From: Bacillota bacterium
GTDB lineage: Bacteria > Bacillota > Clostridia > Saccharofermentanales > DTU023
Reading direction: 5' to 3'
DNA: 49,116 bases
NCBI GenBank assembly: GCA_023622515.1
Contig: JAMNZB010000072.1
Coordinates: 1 to 49,116 of the forward strand
This document shows positions 14,865-23,469 of this stretch, in pieces (positions within the stretch are counted from its first letter, which is position 1; every line of letters begins with the position of its first letter). Under the pieces are notes generated by a model that searched no databases, had not been told where the DNA came from, and saw nothing but the letters and a program-made list of their open reading frames with translations. The translations under genes were made by a program, and so were the position numbers.

Positions 14865-16640
14865 TTAGACTGTAAAGGGCTCTGTGACGGCCGCAAGCCA
14901 GGTCCGCTCTTCCTCGTTGAGGAAAGGACTGCATTTGGCATAGACCTCTTGCTGGTAACTATTGACCCAGGCAAGTTCTTTTTCCGTCAGCAAGGATACA
15001 TCGATGGCTTCTCGCTCAAGGGGTACAAAGGTAAGGCTCTCAAAGGCTAAGAAAATATCGCTGTCAATCGTTTCTTTATGAACAACCACATAGTCATTTT
15101 CTACGCGGATGCCGTATTCGCCCTCTATGTAAACACCGGGCTCTATCGTCACATACATATTTTCTTTAAGCACATATTTGGTCTTATCCTTGGCAAAGCG
15201 GATCGGTCCTTCATGGACCCCTAAAAGATAACCGACAGAGTGGCCGGTACCGCACTTATAGTCCAAGCCCGCATCCCACATGGGCTGCCTTGCCTTAATG
15301 TCTAAAGCAATACCGCTCGTGCCTTCCAGGAAGACGGTATCAGCCAGTCCGATATGTGATTTTACCGTTAGGGTATAGTCCCGAATTTCTCTTTCCGACA
15401 GCTCACCGAGGGCAATCGTCCTGGTCACGTCTGTTGTTCCATCAAGATAGTGGCCGCCGCTATCGTTTAAGTAAAAGCCTTTGGCTTCCAGCTCGGCGTA
15501 GGCTTTTTCCGTTGCCTTGTAGTGCATCATCGCCGCATTTGGTCCATAGGCAGAAATGCTAGCAAAACTGTCATCTAAGAAGAGGTCCTGCTCTTTTCTA
15601 AACTCATGGAGTTTTTTCTCCACGCTTAGTTCATCGTGGGCTTCCTTTTGAATGGCTTGTTTTAGCCAACAAATAAACTTGGTAAAGGCAACACTATCCT
15701 TTAGGGCGGCATTTTTTGTACAGGCCAATTCTGTCTCATTTAACACCGTTTTGAGAACTGTTGTATAGTCTGTTTCCAGTTCACATACTTCTGCCTCTTC
15801 ATTAAGCGCGGCAAACAACTCCGCATTAACTTTTTCCTTGTTTGCTGCAACACGTTGATAGGACGCTGTTTTCAAATATGAATAAACCTCTTCATAAGCA
15901 AAAATCTGAATCCCTTGCGCCTCCAACTCTTCCTCTACCGCTTTCCCGACCTTGTTCTTGTCCAGGAAAAACTTCACTTCATCTTTTGTAATAAAGGCAA
16001 AAGATAGTACCACCGGGTTAAAAGGAACATCATTGCCCCGAATATTAAATAACCAGGCAATATCATCCAGGCCGGACAGGACAAAAGCGTCAACCCTATC
16101 CTTCCTCATAAGTTCTCGTACATCTTGAATTTTTTCTGAAGCGGTTTTTCCGGTGTACTCAAGAGCATGCAGCCAGATGGGTGTTTCCGGTAATGCCGGT
16201 CTTTTTTCCCAGATTTCATCAATCAAATCGGGCATAATAAGCACGTCATGTTCCACTTTTTTCTTCAATTTTTCAAAGAAATCTTGGGTTACCAAACGGC
16301 CACATACACCAACCTTTTCATCTGCAGGAATATTGCTGCTAATCCACTCAAAAATATCGGGATAGCCTGAAGTATCCAGCTTCATCATCTGAATTCCGCT
16401 GCCCTCGAGTTGTCTGGCTGCTTGAATAAAATAGCGACCATCTACCCAAAGCAATGCTTCTTCAAGGCCAACGAGCAGATAACCGGCAGAGCCTGTAAAT
16501 CCGGAAATCCAATGCAGCGACTTATAATGCTCACTGATATATTCCGAGCCGTGGGGATCACCCAAACCCACATAATAGGCGCTAACTCCCTCGCGCTTCA
16601 TTAAGGCTCTCAGACTTTCGATTCTTTCTTTTATTGCCAT
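14865..16640 (-). CDS. Xaa-Pro aminopeptidase (M24 family, long form)
   Basis: A 591-residue cytosolic aminopeptidase P. Two creatinase-like N-terminal domains (about 1-140 and 150-300) precede the pita-bread catalytic domain. Metal ligands are visible: two Asp in GTTDVTRT with the preceding YLDG, a His in CGTGHSVGYLLGVHEGP, a Glu in TIEPGVYIEG and a Glu in GIRVENDYVV. The three-domain length of about 600 matches the XPNPEP1-like class. It releases the N-terminal residue before proline, exactly the bond common in collagen peptides. It lies downstream of the DppABCDF-like importer with its own dyad-bearing promoter region, which supports a joint role in Pro-rich peptide use. Confidence 0.92.
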   Translation of the reverse strand: MAIKERIESLRALMKREGVSAYYVGLGDPHGSEYISEHYKSLHWISGFTGSAGYLLVGLEEALLWVDGRYFIQAARQLEGSGIQMMKLDTSGYPDIFEWISSNIPADEKVGVCGRLVTQDFFEKLKKKVEHDVLIMPDLIDEIWEKRPALPETPIWLHALEYTGKTASEKIQDVRELMRKDRVDAFVLSGLDDIAWLFNIRGNDVPFNPVVLSFAFITKDEVKFFLDKNKVGKAVEEELEAQGIQIFAYEEVYSYLKTASYQRVAANKEKVNAELFAALNEEAEVCELETDYTTVLKTVLNETELACTKNAALKDSVAFTKFICWLKQAIQKEAHDELSVEKKLHEFRKEQDLFLDDSFASISAYGPNAAMMHYKATEKAYAELEAKGFYLNDSGGHYLDGTTDVTRTIALGELSEREIRDYTLTVKSHIGLADTVFLEGTSGIALDIKARQPMWDAGLDYKCGTGHSVGYLLGVHEGPIRFAKDKTKYVLKENMYVTIEPGVYIEGEYGIRVENDYVVVHKETIDSDIFLAFESLTFVPLEREAIDVSLLTEKELAWVNSYQQEVYAKCSPFLNEEERTWLAAVTEPFTV

Positions 16641-16705
16641 TGTTTATTCGCTCTTTAAAAGAGCCCTCCTTCTTTTAAAATCTTTTCTATTATTTTATCA
16701 TTCTA

Positions 16706-16733
16706 ATTATATAGCTTATATTGTTGCTATATA
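16706..16733 (-). promoter_or_regulatory. Promoter region of the Xaa-Pro aminopeptidase gene with a dyad
   Basis: TATATAGC (16708-16715) and GCTATATA (16726-16733) form a perfect 8-bp dyad with a 10-base spacer. A TATAAT on the minus strand (16706-16711) overlaps its promoter-proximal arm, 66 bases before the start codon. No well-spaced -35 box is evident, so the site may need an activator or may be a repressor site. The rest of the 16641-16826 gap shows only two GACCGG repeats. Confidence 0.4.
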
Positions 16734-16826
16734 GCCAAAAGATGACAAGCGCATTCCTGACCGGCCGGGCGTACAGACCGGACAAGCATCAGCACATAGA
16801 TAGCGGCATATATTTTGCCTTTTACC

Positions 16827-17822
16827 CTATCGATACAGGACACAAGATACTTTGTGCGTATCAGACATTGAAATTTCTTCAATGTCTTGCCCCATACACT
16901 CCGCCCGGAAATGAGGACAACGCGAAGCAAAGCGACATCCCGGCTTCGGATTAATCGGACTGCTCAACTCGCCTTCTAAAAGCTGAACCTGCCTATTCCG
17001 CTGTTCAATACTGGGAATGGGGATAGCAGCTAGGAGACCTTGCGTATAAGGGTGTTTCGGATTGGCAAAAAGTTCTCTCGATTTTGCCCGCTCCACACAT
17101 TGACCAAGATACATGACAATAATTTCATCACTGATATGTTTAACAACACTGAGGTCGTGGGTAATAAAAAGGAAGGTCAGATCTTGCTGGTCTTGAAGGT
17201 CCATGAGCAAGTTCAAAATCTGGGCTTGGATAGACACATCAAGTGCGGAAACCGGTTCATCACAGACAATAAAATCAGGCTGCAAGGCAAGTGCACGGGC
17301 AATCCCTACTCGTTGACGTCTTCCCCCGTCAAGCTCATGCGGGTAACTGTTGATTAGCCTTCTTGCCAAGCCAACCGTATCCATCAATTTTTCCACCTCT
17401 GCCTGGAGCATATTCTTGTCACTATATACTTTATTGACCTTGAGGGGGTCGGAAATAATCTCACTGATGGTCAGACGTGGATTTAAGGAGGCATAAGGAT
17501 CCTGGAAAATAATTTGCATCTTGCGACGCATTTGTTTCAGCTCATCCTTTTCGGCCTTTACAACACTTTGCCCCCTAAAGAAAACTTCACCTGCTGTTGC
17601 CTCTGTCAAGCGGATCAGGGTCCTGCCTAAAGTGGATTTTCCGCAGCCTGATTCCCCGACAACACCCAGAGTTGTTCCCGGAAAAACATCAAAAGAAACA
17701 TCATCGACAGCATGCAATTGCCCGCCAGGTGTATGAAAGTATTTCTTCAGGTTTCGTACTTTAATAAGCGGCTCATCTATTTTCGTCCTGTGCTCACTTC
17801 TGCTTATCGTATTTTTTTCCAT
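16827..17822 (-). CDS. Peptide ABC transporter ATP-binding protein, DppF-like
   Basis: A 331-residue ATPase, last transporter gene of the first importer. Walker [10 protein letters not shown], Walker [13 protein letters not shown] and the C-terminal cysteine set (PGCRFASRCPHF) are intact. The ABC signature reads ELDGGRRQRVG instead of [10 protein letters not shown], as in the other copy here. I recall this LDGGRR form from other clostridial peptide transporters, so it is probably a subfamily trait, not damage. A gap of 50 bases separates it from the DppD-like gene. The ATG at 17822 has only a distant AAAGGAAAG upstream. Confidence 0.9.
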   Translation of the reverse strand: MEKNTISRSEHRTKIDEPLIKVRNLKKYFHTPGGQLHAVDDVSFDVFPGTTLGVVGESGCGKSTLGRTLIRLTEATAGEVFFRGQSVVKAEKDELKQMRRKMQIIFQDPYASLNPRLTISEIISDPLKVNKVYSDKNMLQAEVEKLMDTVGLARRLINSYPHELDGGRRQRVGIARALALQPDFIVCDEPVSALDVSIQAQILNLLMDLQDQQDLTFLFITHDLSVVKHISDEIIVMYLGQCVERAKSRELFANPKHPYTQGLLAAIPIPSIEQRNRQVQLLEGELSSPINPKPGCRFASRCPHFRAECMGQDIEEISMSDTHKVSCVLYR

Positions 17823-17872
17823 AATCTATCTACTTTCTTTCCTTTTATTGTTCCTAAATTATGATTAAGCAA

Positions 17873-18922
17873 TCATGATTGCGGATGACTTTCTTTCTCT
17901 GCGTCTTGCCTTACTTTTGCCTCAAGATTTTCATCAAATAAGTGGCAGCGGATCATGTGATTTTCCCCTTTTCCACTCAGATCTTCTCCGCTTACATAAA
18001 AAGCTTCCGGCTCAATTTCCGAACATATATCCAGGCAGTACTGGCATCTTGGATGGAAGGGGCAGCCCTTCGGTAAATTTGTCGGATCAGGCATCAGGCC
18101 TTTAATCGGTGTCAGACGATCAGTTTCTTCATTAAGTTTAGGGATAGAACCAAATAAACCCTCTGTATAGGGGTGATGCTTATCGCCGGTATAAATATCT
18201 TCCAAGGTACCGTACTCTACGACTCTCCCGGAATACATAATAGCAACATGATCACAAATATCCGCAACAACACCCAAGTCATGAGTGATGAGCAAAATAG
18301 AGGTGTTTAATTTGTCCTTTAAACTCTTCATCATATCCAAGACCTGAGCTTGAATGGTAACGTCAAGTGCCGTCGTCGGCTCGTCAGCTAAAATGAGACT
18401 TGGTTCACAGGCCAGAGCCATCGCAATAACAACCCGTTGCCTCATACCGCCGGAAAATTGGTGGGGGTATTCCTTTTTTCTCTCCGGGGCCAAGCCAACC
18501 ATTTCCATAATCTCATTCGTCCTGTCGGCTATATCAATATCAGAATAGTCCGGATTATGCTCGGCAATAACTTCTGAAATTTGCTCACCAACCGTTATGG
18601 TAGGATTCAAGCTGGTCATAGGATCTTGAAATATCATGGAGACTACACTGCCGCGTACTTCACGCATACCTCGCTCGGCAAGATTAATCGGATCGACACC
18701 GGCTATATCAATCGTGCCCTTTTTTACAAATCCGATTTTCTCAGGCAAGAGTTTCATAATACTCAGGGCGGTGGTCGTTTTCCCGGCACCGGTTTCACCA
18801 ACAAGGCCTAGCGTTTCCCCTTGCTTAATTTCCAGGTCAAGCCCATTGACAGCGTAGACAGTCGCTTCATCTGTTTCGTAGACAACATACAAATCTTTAA
18901 TGGTTAAAATATTCTCCTGCAT
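17873..18922 (-). CDS. Peptide ABC transporter ATP-binding protein, DppD-like
   Basis: A 349-residue ATPase of the Dpp/Opp importers, paired with the DppF-like protein. Walker A is GETGAGKTT, the signature is [15 protein letters not shown], Walker B is [12 protein letters not shown], and the tail has [14 protein letters not shown] with a further Cys near the end. TAGGAG precedes the ATG and the gap to the permease gene is 14 bases. Confidence 0.92.
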   Translation of the reverse strand: MQENILTIKDLYVVYETDEATVYAVNGLDLEIKQGETLGLVGETGAGKTTTALSIMKLLPEKIGFVKKGTIDIAGVDPINLAERGMREVRGSVVSMIFQDPMTSLNPTITVGEQISEVIAEHNPDYSDIDIADRTNEIMEMVGLAPERKKEYPHQFSGGMRQRVVIAMALACEPSLILADEPTTALDVTIQAQVLDMMKSLKDKLNTSILLITHDLGVVADICDHVAIMYSGRVVEYGTLEDIYTGDKHHPYTEGLFGSIPKLNEETDRLTPIKGLMPDPTNLPKGCPFHPRCQYCLDICSEIEPEAFYVSGEDLSGKGENHMIRCHLFDENLEAKVRQDAEKESHPQS

Positions 18923-18936
18923 AAGAAACTCCTACA

Positions 18937-19839
18937 CTAATTCTTCATCTTGGGGTCAAGTGCGTCTCTAAGACCATCACCCATTAAGTTAAAGGCCATA
19001 ACCGTCAGGACAATCGCAATTCCCGGAATAAGGACCAGGTAAGCATTTCCGCGCATAAATTCTCTTCCCTCCGAGAGCAGGGCCCCCCACTCCGGCATGG
19101 GTGCCTTAACACCCAAACCCAGGAAACTCAGGCCGGAAATACTAATTATCGTTTCTGCAATATTCAGGGTAGCTTGAACAATGATAGGCCCGATAGCATT
19201 AGGAATAATGTGCTTACGAATGATATAGACATTACTGGAACCATAGGTAATGGCTGCATCAACGAACTCGCTGTCTTTAATCCCCAGTATCGAAGACTTA
19301 ACGATACGGGCAAATCTTGGTACTAAAGAAATGCTCATTGCCAATAAGAGGTTGAATAAACCGGGACCCATTGCCGCAACAATGGAGATGGCCATGAGCA
19401 TTTGCGGAATAGCTAAGAAAACATCGCATACACGCATGATGATATTATCAACCATACCACCATAGTAACCGGCAACCGCCCCTAAAATAATCCCGACTGA
19501 AAGAGATAAGACAATTGTGGCAAAAGCTACCGAGATTGAAATCCTGCCACCATAAAGAACTCTGGCAAATAAGTCTCTGCCATACCTATCTGTGCCGAAA
19601 ATATGTTCTTTACTGGGGCTTAGCAGACGTTCACTCATTTTTTGTGTAACGGCATCCTGGTAGGAAACTAATAAAGGGGCACCAAAGCAGAGAAGCAATA
19701 TCAATACTAAAAGTATTGCCCCGAACATGGCCGCCTTATTCTTTTTAAAACGAAAAAGAACGGCACGAAGCTGGCTTCTCTTTTTCACTTGCGGGTTAGC
19801 CTTTGATGCTGTGTTCATTGTATTTTGATAACTCGACAT
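18937..19839 (-). CDS. Peptide ABC transporter permease, DppC-like
   Basis: A 300-residue membrane protein. After a basic N-terminal tail come a first membrane segment (AAMFGAILLVLILLLCFGAP), the HIFGTDRYGRDLFARVLYGG stretch found after it in DppC/OppC, and five further membrane segments. The coupling loop is AAITYGSSNVYIIRKHIIPN, and the protein ends in GDGLRDALDPKMKN. AAGGAG precedes the start. It lies ten bases after the DppB-like gene. Confidence 0.92.
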   Translation of the reverse strand: MSSYQNTMNTASKANPQVKKRSQLRAVLFRFKKNKAAMFGAILLVLILLLCFGAPLLVSYQDAVTQKMSERLLSPSKEHIFGTDRYGRDLFARVLYGGRISISVAFATIVLSLSVGIILGAVAGYYGGMVDNIIMRVCDVFLAIPQMLMAISIVAAMGPGLFNLLLAMSISLVPRFARIVKSSILGIKDSEFVDAAITYGSSNVYIIRKHIIPNAIGPIIVQATLNIAETIISISGLSFLGLGVKAPMPEWGALLSEGREFMRGNAYLVLIPGIAIVLTVMAFNLMGDGLRDALDPKMKN

Positions 19840-19849
19840 AATTCACTCC

Positions 19850-20812
19850 TTACCCGTTTGCTTCTGCTTTTTTTCTTTTCGCCAGAGAAGAATATTCTGT
19901 CCGCAATCTGGGATCAATATAGGTATACAAAATATCAATAATTAAGTTAACAATACTGATGAGGATAGCAACAAAAACAACCGAAGCGATAACTAGCGGG
20001 GTATCTTTCATGCGGATGGCTATAATCGTCATCTGCCCCAGTCCCGGCATAGCAAAAACACTTTCGATAATCATCGTTCCCCCTAGCATGGTTGCGAAGT
20101 TCATTCCTACCAAAGTAATAATTGGCAGCAAGGCATTCCGCAGGGCATGTTTGAAAATGACTTTTCCTTCAGAAATTCCTTTTGAACGGGCAGTTCTAAT
20201 ATAATCTGAACGGATTACTTCCAGCATACTGGACCTCGTCATGCGGATGGTCGAAGCAATTAAGGCAGCGGCCAGGGTTATGCAAGGAAGAACATAGTGT
20301 TTCCAAGTTTCAACACCGGTTGCAGGCAGCCAGCCTAAATGCAAAGAGAAGGCCAGGATTAAAATCAGACCGAGCCAAAAAGAGGGCATAGAAGTTAGAA
20401 TATAGCTAATAACCGTGACAATATAGTCCAATATGGAGTATTGCCTTACTGCAGAAACAATTCCCACAGGAATAGCTATGATTACCATAATCACAGAAGA
20501 CCAGAAGGCCAGGTTTAAGGTTGCCGGAAATCTGGCTAAAATCTCATCCATAACGGGCTGCTGGCTACGATAGGATAAGCCAAAATCACCCCGGGCAGCC
20601 TTGGTTACAAAATCAAAATATCGCTTTAAAAACGGGTCATTAAGGCCCATTCTTTCTTCAAGTGCCATAACATCTTCCGTCGTCGCACTCTCACCTAGGA
20701 TCAGTCTTGCCGGATTACCAGGAGTGAAGTTCATTACAGTAAAGATGATAAATGAAATTCCCAGAATTACAGGAATAATCATTAACAACCGTTTCATTAT
20801 ATATCTAAGCAT
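19850..20812 (-). CDS. Peptide ABC transporter permease, DppB-like
   Basis: A 320-residue permease. The start MLRYIMKRLLMIIPVILGIS, TPGNPARLILGESAT, the coupling loop ARSKGISEGKVIFKHALRN and the C-terminal DILYTYIDPRLR are typical of DppB. AGGAGG lies five bases before the ATG. It follows the binding-protein gene after an 81-base gap containing a strong hairpin, which should lower its expression relative to the binding protein. Confidence 0.92.
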   Translation of the reverse strand: MLRYIMKRLLMIIPVILGISFIIFTVMNFTPGNPARLILGESATTEDVMALEERMGLNDPFLKRYFDFVTKAARGDFGLSYRSQQPVMDEILARFPATLNLAFWSSVIMVIIAIPVGIVSAVRQYSILDYIVTVISYILTSMPSFWLGLILILAFSLHLGWLPATGVETWKHYVLPCITLAAALIASTIRMTRSSMLEVIRSDYIRTARSKGISEGKVIFKHALRNALLPIITLVGMNFATMLGGTMIIESVFAMPGLGQMTIIAIRMKDTPLVIASVVFVAILISIVNLIIDILYTYIDPRLRTEYSSLAKRKKAEANG

Positions 20813-20843
20813 ATTTCCTCCTGCACTTGGGTGGTAAGAGAAA

Positions 20844-20873
20844 GCAAGGACTTTACGCTTGTAAAGTCCTTGC
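20844..20873 (-). terminator. Attenuating hairpin between the binding-protein and permease genes
   Basis: GCAAGGACTTTAC (20844-20856) pairs perfectly with GTAAAGTCCTTGC (20861-20873) around a 4-base loop, 21 bases past the binding-protein stop. On the minus strand it is followed by TTTCTCTT, a poor U run. Such partial terminators are common where a binding protein must be made in excess of its permease. Confidence 0.6.
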
Positions 20874-20893
20874 TATTCTAAGCTTTTATTAAA

Positions 20894-22531
20894 TTATTTA
20901 GCCCAAGACATATTGTATACTTCGTAAATTGTGTAGACTGAAGGTTCAACACCTTGCAAGTTTGCATCGGCTGCAACAGCAGTATAATAGGTGAATAGAG
21001 GAACGATGACAACTTCTTCATTGATGAAGTTGGCCACATCTTCATAGATTTTTGCCCGTTTTTCATCATCCAATTCCAGACGAGCATCGTCAAACAACTT
21101 ATCCAATTCAGGATATTTGGCTTGGAGGAAGTTTAGGCCGCCCTTGCTGTGGAAGAAGGGGTATAGGGAGTCGGCATCAGGATATTCATAAATCATGGAC
21201 CATACGGCCATACCGTAACGTGAATTCTCATAAATGTCCTCTAATGCGGCTCCGCGTTCCATAACTTCTACTTCAGCGTTAATACCGATTTGGGTTAATT
21301 GGTCTTGAATTATTTCTGTAGGCTTTCTGTATAACTCAGATTCCATTGATTTTAAGGTAATGCTGAGTTCGCCTTCCTTATAGCCGGCTTCCGCTAACAG
21401 TTCCTTAGCTTTTTCCGGATCATAGGGATTGGCTTTTACATCTTCAGAGTAACCAAAATGGGCTCGGGGAATCGGATTTTCGATAACCAGGCCGGCACCT
21501 TCCAGTGCACCGATCATGACACTTTCTTTGTCAATAGCATAGGAGATTGCTTGGCGCAAAGTTTTATTGGCAAAGGGACCATCTGAATTATTGAAGGCGA
21601 TATAGTTATTTCCACTGACCTCGGTTTCGTGGTATTGGAGCTTATCACTATCAATAAGACGCTGTCTCTCTACTCTTGCAGGGTTGACTAAAAAGTCGAT
21701 ATCACCGGTTTCCAGGGCAACAACGGCGGTACTGGGTTCGGTAATAATTTTAAAGGTGAGGTCCTTAATTTCGGCAACCCCACGGTGGTATCCTTCGTAG
21801 GCTTTCAGTTTGATTTGGTCACCTTTTTTGAATTCAACAAATTCATAAGGACCTGTTCCAACCGGGTTCATACCATGGTCGTCACCCAATTCTTTCACAA
21901 CAGCTTCACTCAAGACACAAATCTTAGCTACGCAGGAGTTAACCCCGGCAAAGGGATATTTTAAATTCAGACGAACCTTGTTTTCGCCTTCAACAACTTC
22001 CGCTGACTCCATCATCGAAGTATATTCTGATGTAAACTCAGACTCGATAGCGCGGTTTAAAGAGAAAGCAACATCTTCTACGGTCATCTCGTCACCATTA
22101 TGGAAGGTTACTCCTTCTTTAATGGTGTAAATAACGGCATTACCATCATCCACAACTTCAAATTCAGTAGCTAGTCCGGGGTTCAAGGTACCGTCAGCCT
22201 CCATGCGGATAATCGTATCAAAAATTTGTCTGAAAACTTGCGAGGCAATGTTGTCTGAGGATCTTGTGGGGTCAAGGTTAGACGGTTCGCCATTAACCGC
22301 ATAAATTAAAGAATCCTTTACCTTGGCACTTTCCTCTTTATCATCGGCCTCTTCTTCGGGTTCTTCTTTATCATCGGCCTTTTCAGCTTCTTTTTCTTCG
22401 TCTACCTTAGCTTCGGTAACAGTTTCTTCTTTCTCTGCTTTTCCTTCGTCTTTTTTATCATTTCCACAAGCTGTAAGAAATAATGTAAATAACATTGTAA
22501 GCACTAGTAAAACGCTCAACTTTTTTTTCAT
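20894..22531 (-). CDS. Peptide-binding lipoprotein of the Dpp-like transporter
   Basis: A 545-residue family-5 solute-binding protein. A type II signal peptide ends in the lipobox LTAC (Cys22), so it is anchored to the outer face of the membrane. A highly charged Glu/Lys/Asp linker (about 25-80) with a short internal repeat (DNA copies at 22335-22350 and 22365-22380) precedes the binding domain, which begins SLIYAVNGEPSNLDPTRSSD. Typical segments are GLATEFEVVDDGNAVIYTIK and NPVGTGPYEF. GAAGGAG precedes the ATG. It is the first gene of its operon, behind its own promoter. Confidence 0.93.
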   Translation of the reverse strand: MKKKLSVLLVLTMLFTLFLTACGNDKKDEGKAEKEETVTEAKVDEEKEAEKADDKEEPEEEADDKEESAKVKDSLIYAVNGEPSNLDPTRSSDNIASQVFRQIFDTIIRMEADGTLNPGLATEFEVVDDGNAVIYTIKEGVTFHNGDEMTVEDVAFSLNRAIESEFTSEYTSMMESAEVVEGENKVRLNLKYPFAGVNSCVAKICVLSEAVVKELGDDHGMNPVGTGPYEFVEFKKGDQIKLKAYEGYHRGVAEIKDLTFKIITEPSTAVVALETGDIDFLVNPARVERQRLIDSDKLQYHETEVSGNNYIAFNNSDGPFANKTLRQAISYAIDKESVMIGALEGAGLVIENPIPRAHFGYSEDVKANPYDPEKAKELLAEAGYKEGELSITLKSMESELYRKPTEIIQDQLTQIGINAEVEVMERGAALEDIYENSRYGMAVWSMIYEYPDADSLYPFFHSKGGLNFLQAKYPELDKLFDDARLELDDEKRAKIYEDVANFINEEVVIVPLFTYYTAVAADANLQGVEPSVYTIYEVYNMSWAK

Positions 22532-22707
22532 AAAATTCTCCTTCTCTTTTTTGAATATTGTGGCTTGTACACTTCACCATCGAAAATCCGGCGGACTAAC
22601 CTTTCCGGATTGAACACAAGACAATAAAAGTATGAAAATTTGAGATTTTCAATAATTAACCCCTTCCATTTTCTTGAAACTTTTATTCATCCTGCATATC
22701 GATTTAT

Positions 22708-22737
22708 ATTGTATGACGAATATTCATAATTAGTCAA
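22708..22737 (-). promoter_or_regulatory. Promoter of the dppA-like operon with an internal dyad
   Basis: TTGACT (22732-22737) and TACAAT (22708-22713) are 18 bases apart on the minus strand, about 175 bases before the binding-protein gene. The spacer contains TATGA-N7-TCATA (22712-22728) centred on the palindrome GAATATTC, a candidate operator that a regulator such as the neighbouring Lrp could use to block the polymerase. The remaining leader (22532-22707) shows no gene. Confidence 0.5.
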
Positions 22738-22860
22738 ATATTTTTACACATTCGCAAGAAAAATATCGAAAAGGCATCTTTTTTGAAGATTTTAGAGCTT
22801 TTGTGCAAAATGAACTATACAAATAGTAGCCTTTTGGCAACTTTTATTTTTATTATTAAA

Positions 22861-22883
22861 AATCCCCCCTAAGAGCGGGGATT
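22861..22883 (-). terminator. Terminator of Lrp copy 2
   Basis: AATCCCC (22861-22867) pairs with GGGGATT (22877-22883), extended by further G-C pairs. On the minus strand it is followed by TTTTTAATAAT, and it lies about 65 bases past the stop codon. This is a good intrinsic terminator that isolates the regulator from the transporter operon. Confidence 0.65.
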
Positions 22884-22949
22884 GTAAAGAGGCCCCCTGC
22901 CTATTAGCAAGAGCGCCCTCCGGCATTTAGACACTTTTTAGCCCGAATC

Positions 22950-23408
22950 CTAAAAACTTGGCAACTGCCCTTCTTCTTGCAAGATAAACATGGTATTTGT
23001 TTCAATAACCCCTTCTTTTTGCAATAAAGCATCGTGGAAGACACGAATTTCAGAGGTGTTATGGGCTTTAATCCGTAGCATAATGCAATTTTCGCCGGTT
23101 ACCCGATAGACTTTTTCAATGACAAAGTCGCTGGTAGACATAGCTAAAATCTTTCTGATAGTCTCGTTAAAATCAGTTGTTTCAAGACGCAACAAGATAA
23201 AAGCGTCAATGCCATAACCTAGTTTTTCCCAATCAATAACAGTCGTATAATTTTTAATAATACCGTTTCTCTGTAGTTCCTTTACGCGGTTATGTACCGT
23301 CGGCCTGGAAAGCTCTAAGCCCGAAGCAATCTTTTCATGACTCATCCGTCCATCGGCCAATAGTGCTTCAAGAATTTGTAAATCGAACTTATCAACATTT
23401 ATTGCCAT
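22950..23408 (-). CDS. Lrp/AsnC-family transcriptional regulator (copy 2)
   Basis: A 152-residue protein with the same layout as the regulator at 341-805: helix-turn-helix (DLQILEALLADGRMSHEKIA, then SRPTVHNRVKEL, about 8-55) and a C-terminal ligand-binding RAM domain (about 65-140). GGGAGG precedes the ATG at 23408. It lies directly upstream of the dppA-like operon, separated from it by a terminator. Control of peptide uptake in response to an amino acid is likely from family and place; whether it activates or represses cannot be seen. Confidence 0.92.
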   Translation of the reverse strand: MAINVDKFDLQILEALLADGRMSHEKIASGLELSRPTVHNRVKELQRNGIIKNYTTVIDWEKLGYGIDAFILLRLETTDFNETIRKILAMSTSDFVIEKVYRVTGENCIMLRIKAHNTSEIRVFHDALLQKEGVIETNTMFILQEEGQLPSF

Positions 23409-23434
23409 ACTATACCTCCCAATACGTCTGTCTC

Positions 23435-23443
23435 AGTATACCA
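23435..23443 (-). promoter_or_regulatory. Extended -10 promoter of Lrp copy 2
   Basis: On the minus strand TGG-TATACT (23435-23443) forms an extended -10 element 27 bases before the start codon; the -35 region is weak. It lies in the 61-base gap after the next gene upstream, so the regulator has its own start of transcription. Confidence 0.45.
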
Positions 23444-23469
23444 AATCATCGCGTTTTTCTCCCAACCCC

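Noticed and set aside
16827-17822. LDGGRRQR in place of the SGGQ-type ABC signature as a sign of inactivation
   Set aside because: Walker A and B are intact and I recall the same variant from other clostridial peptide transporters.
22335-22380. 16-bp direct repeat as a regulatory site
   Set aside because: It lies inside the coding sequence for the charged linker of the binding lipoprotein and reflects repeated Asp/Glu/Lys codons.
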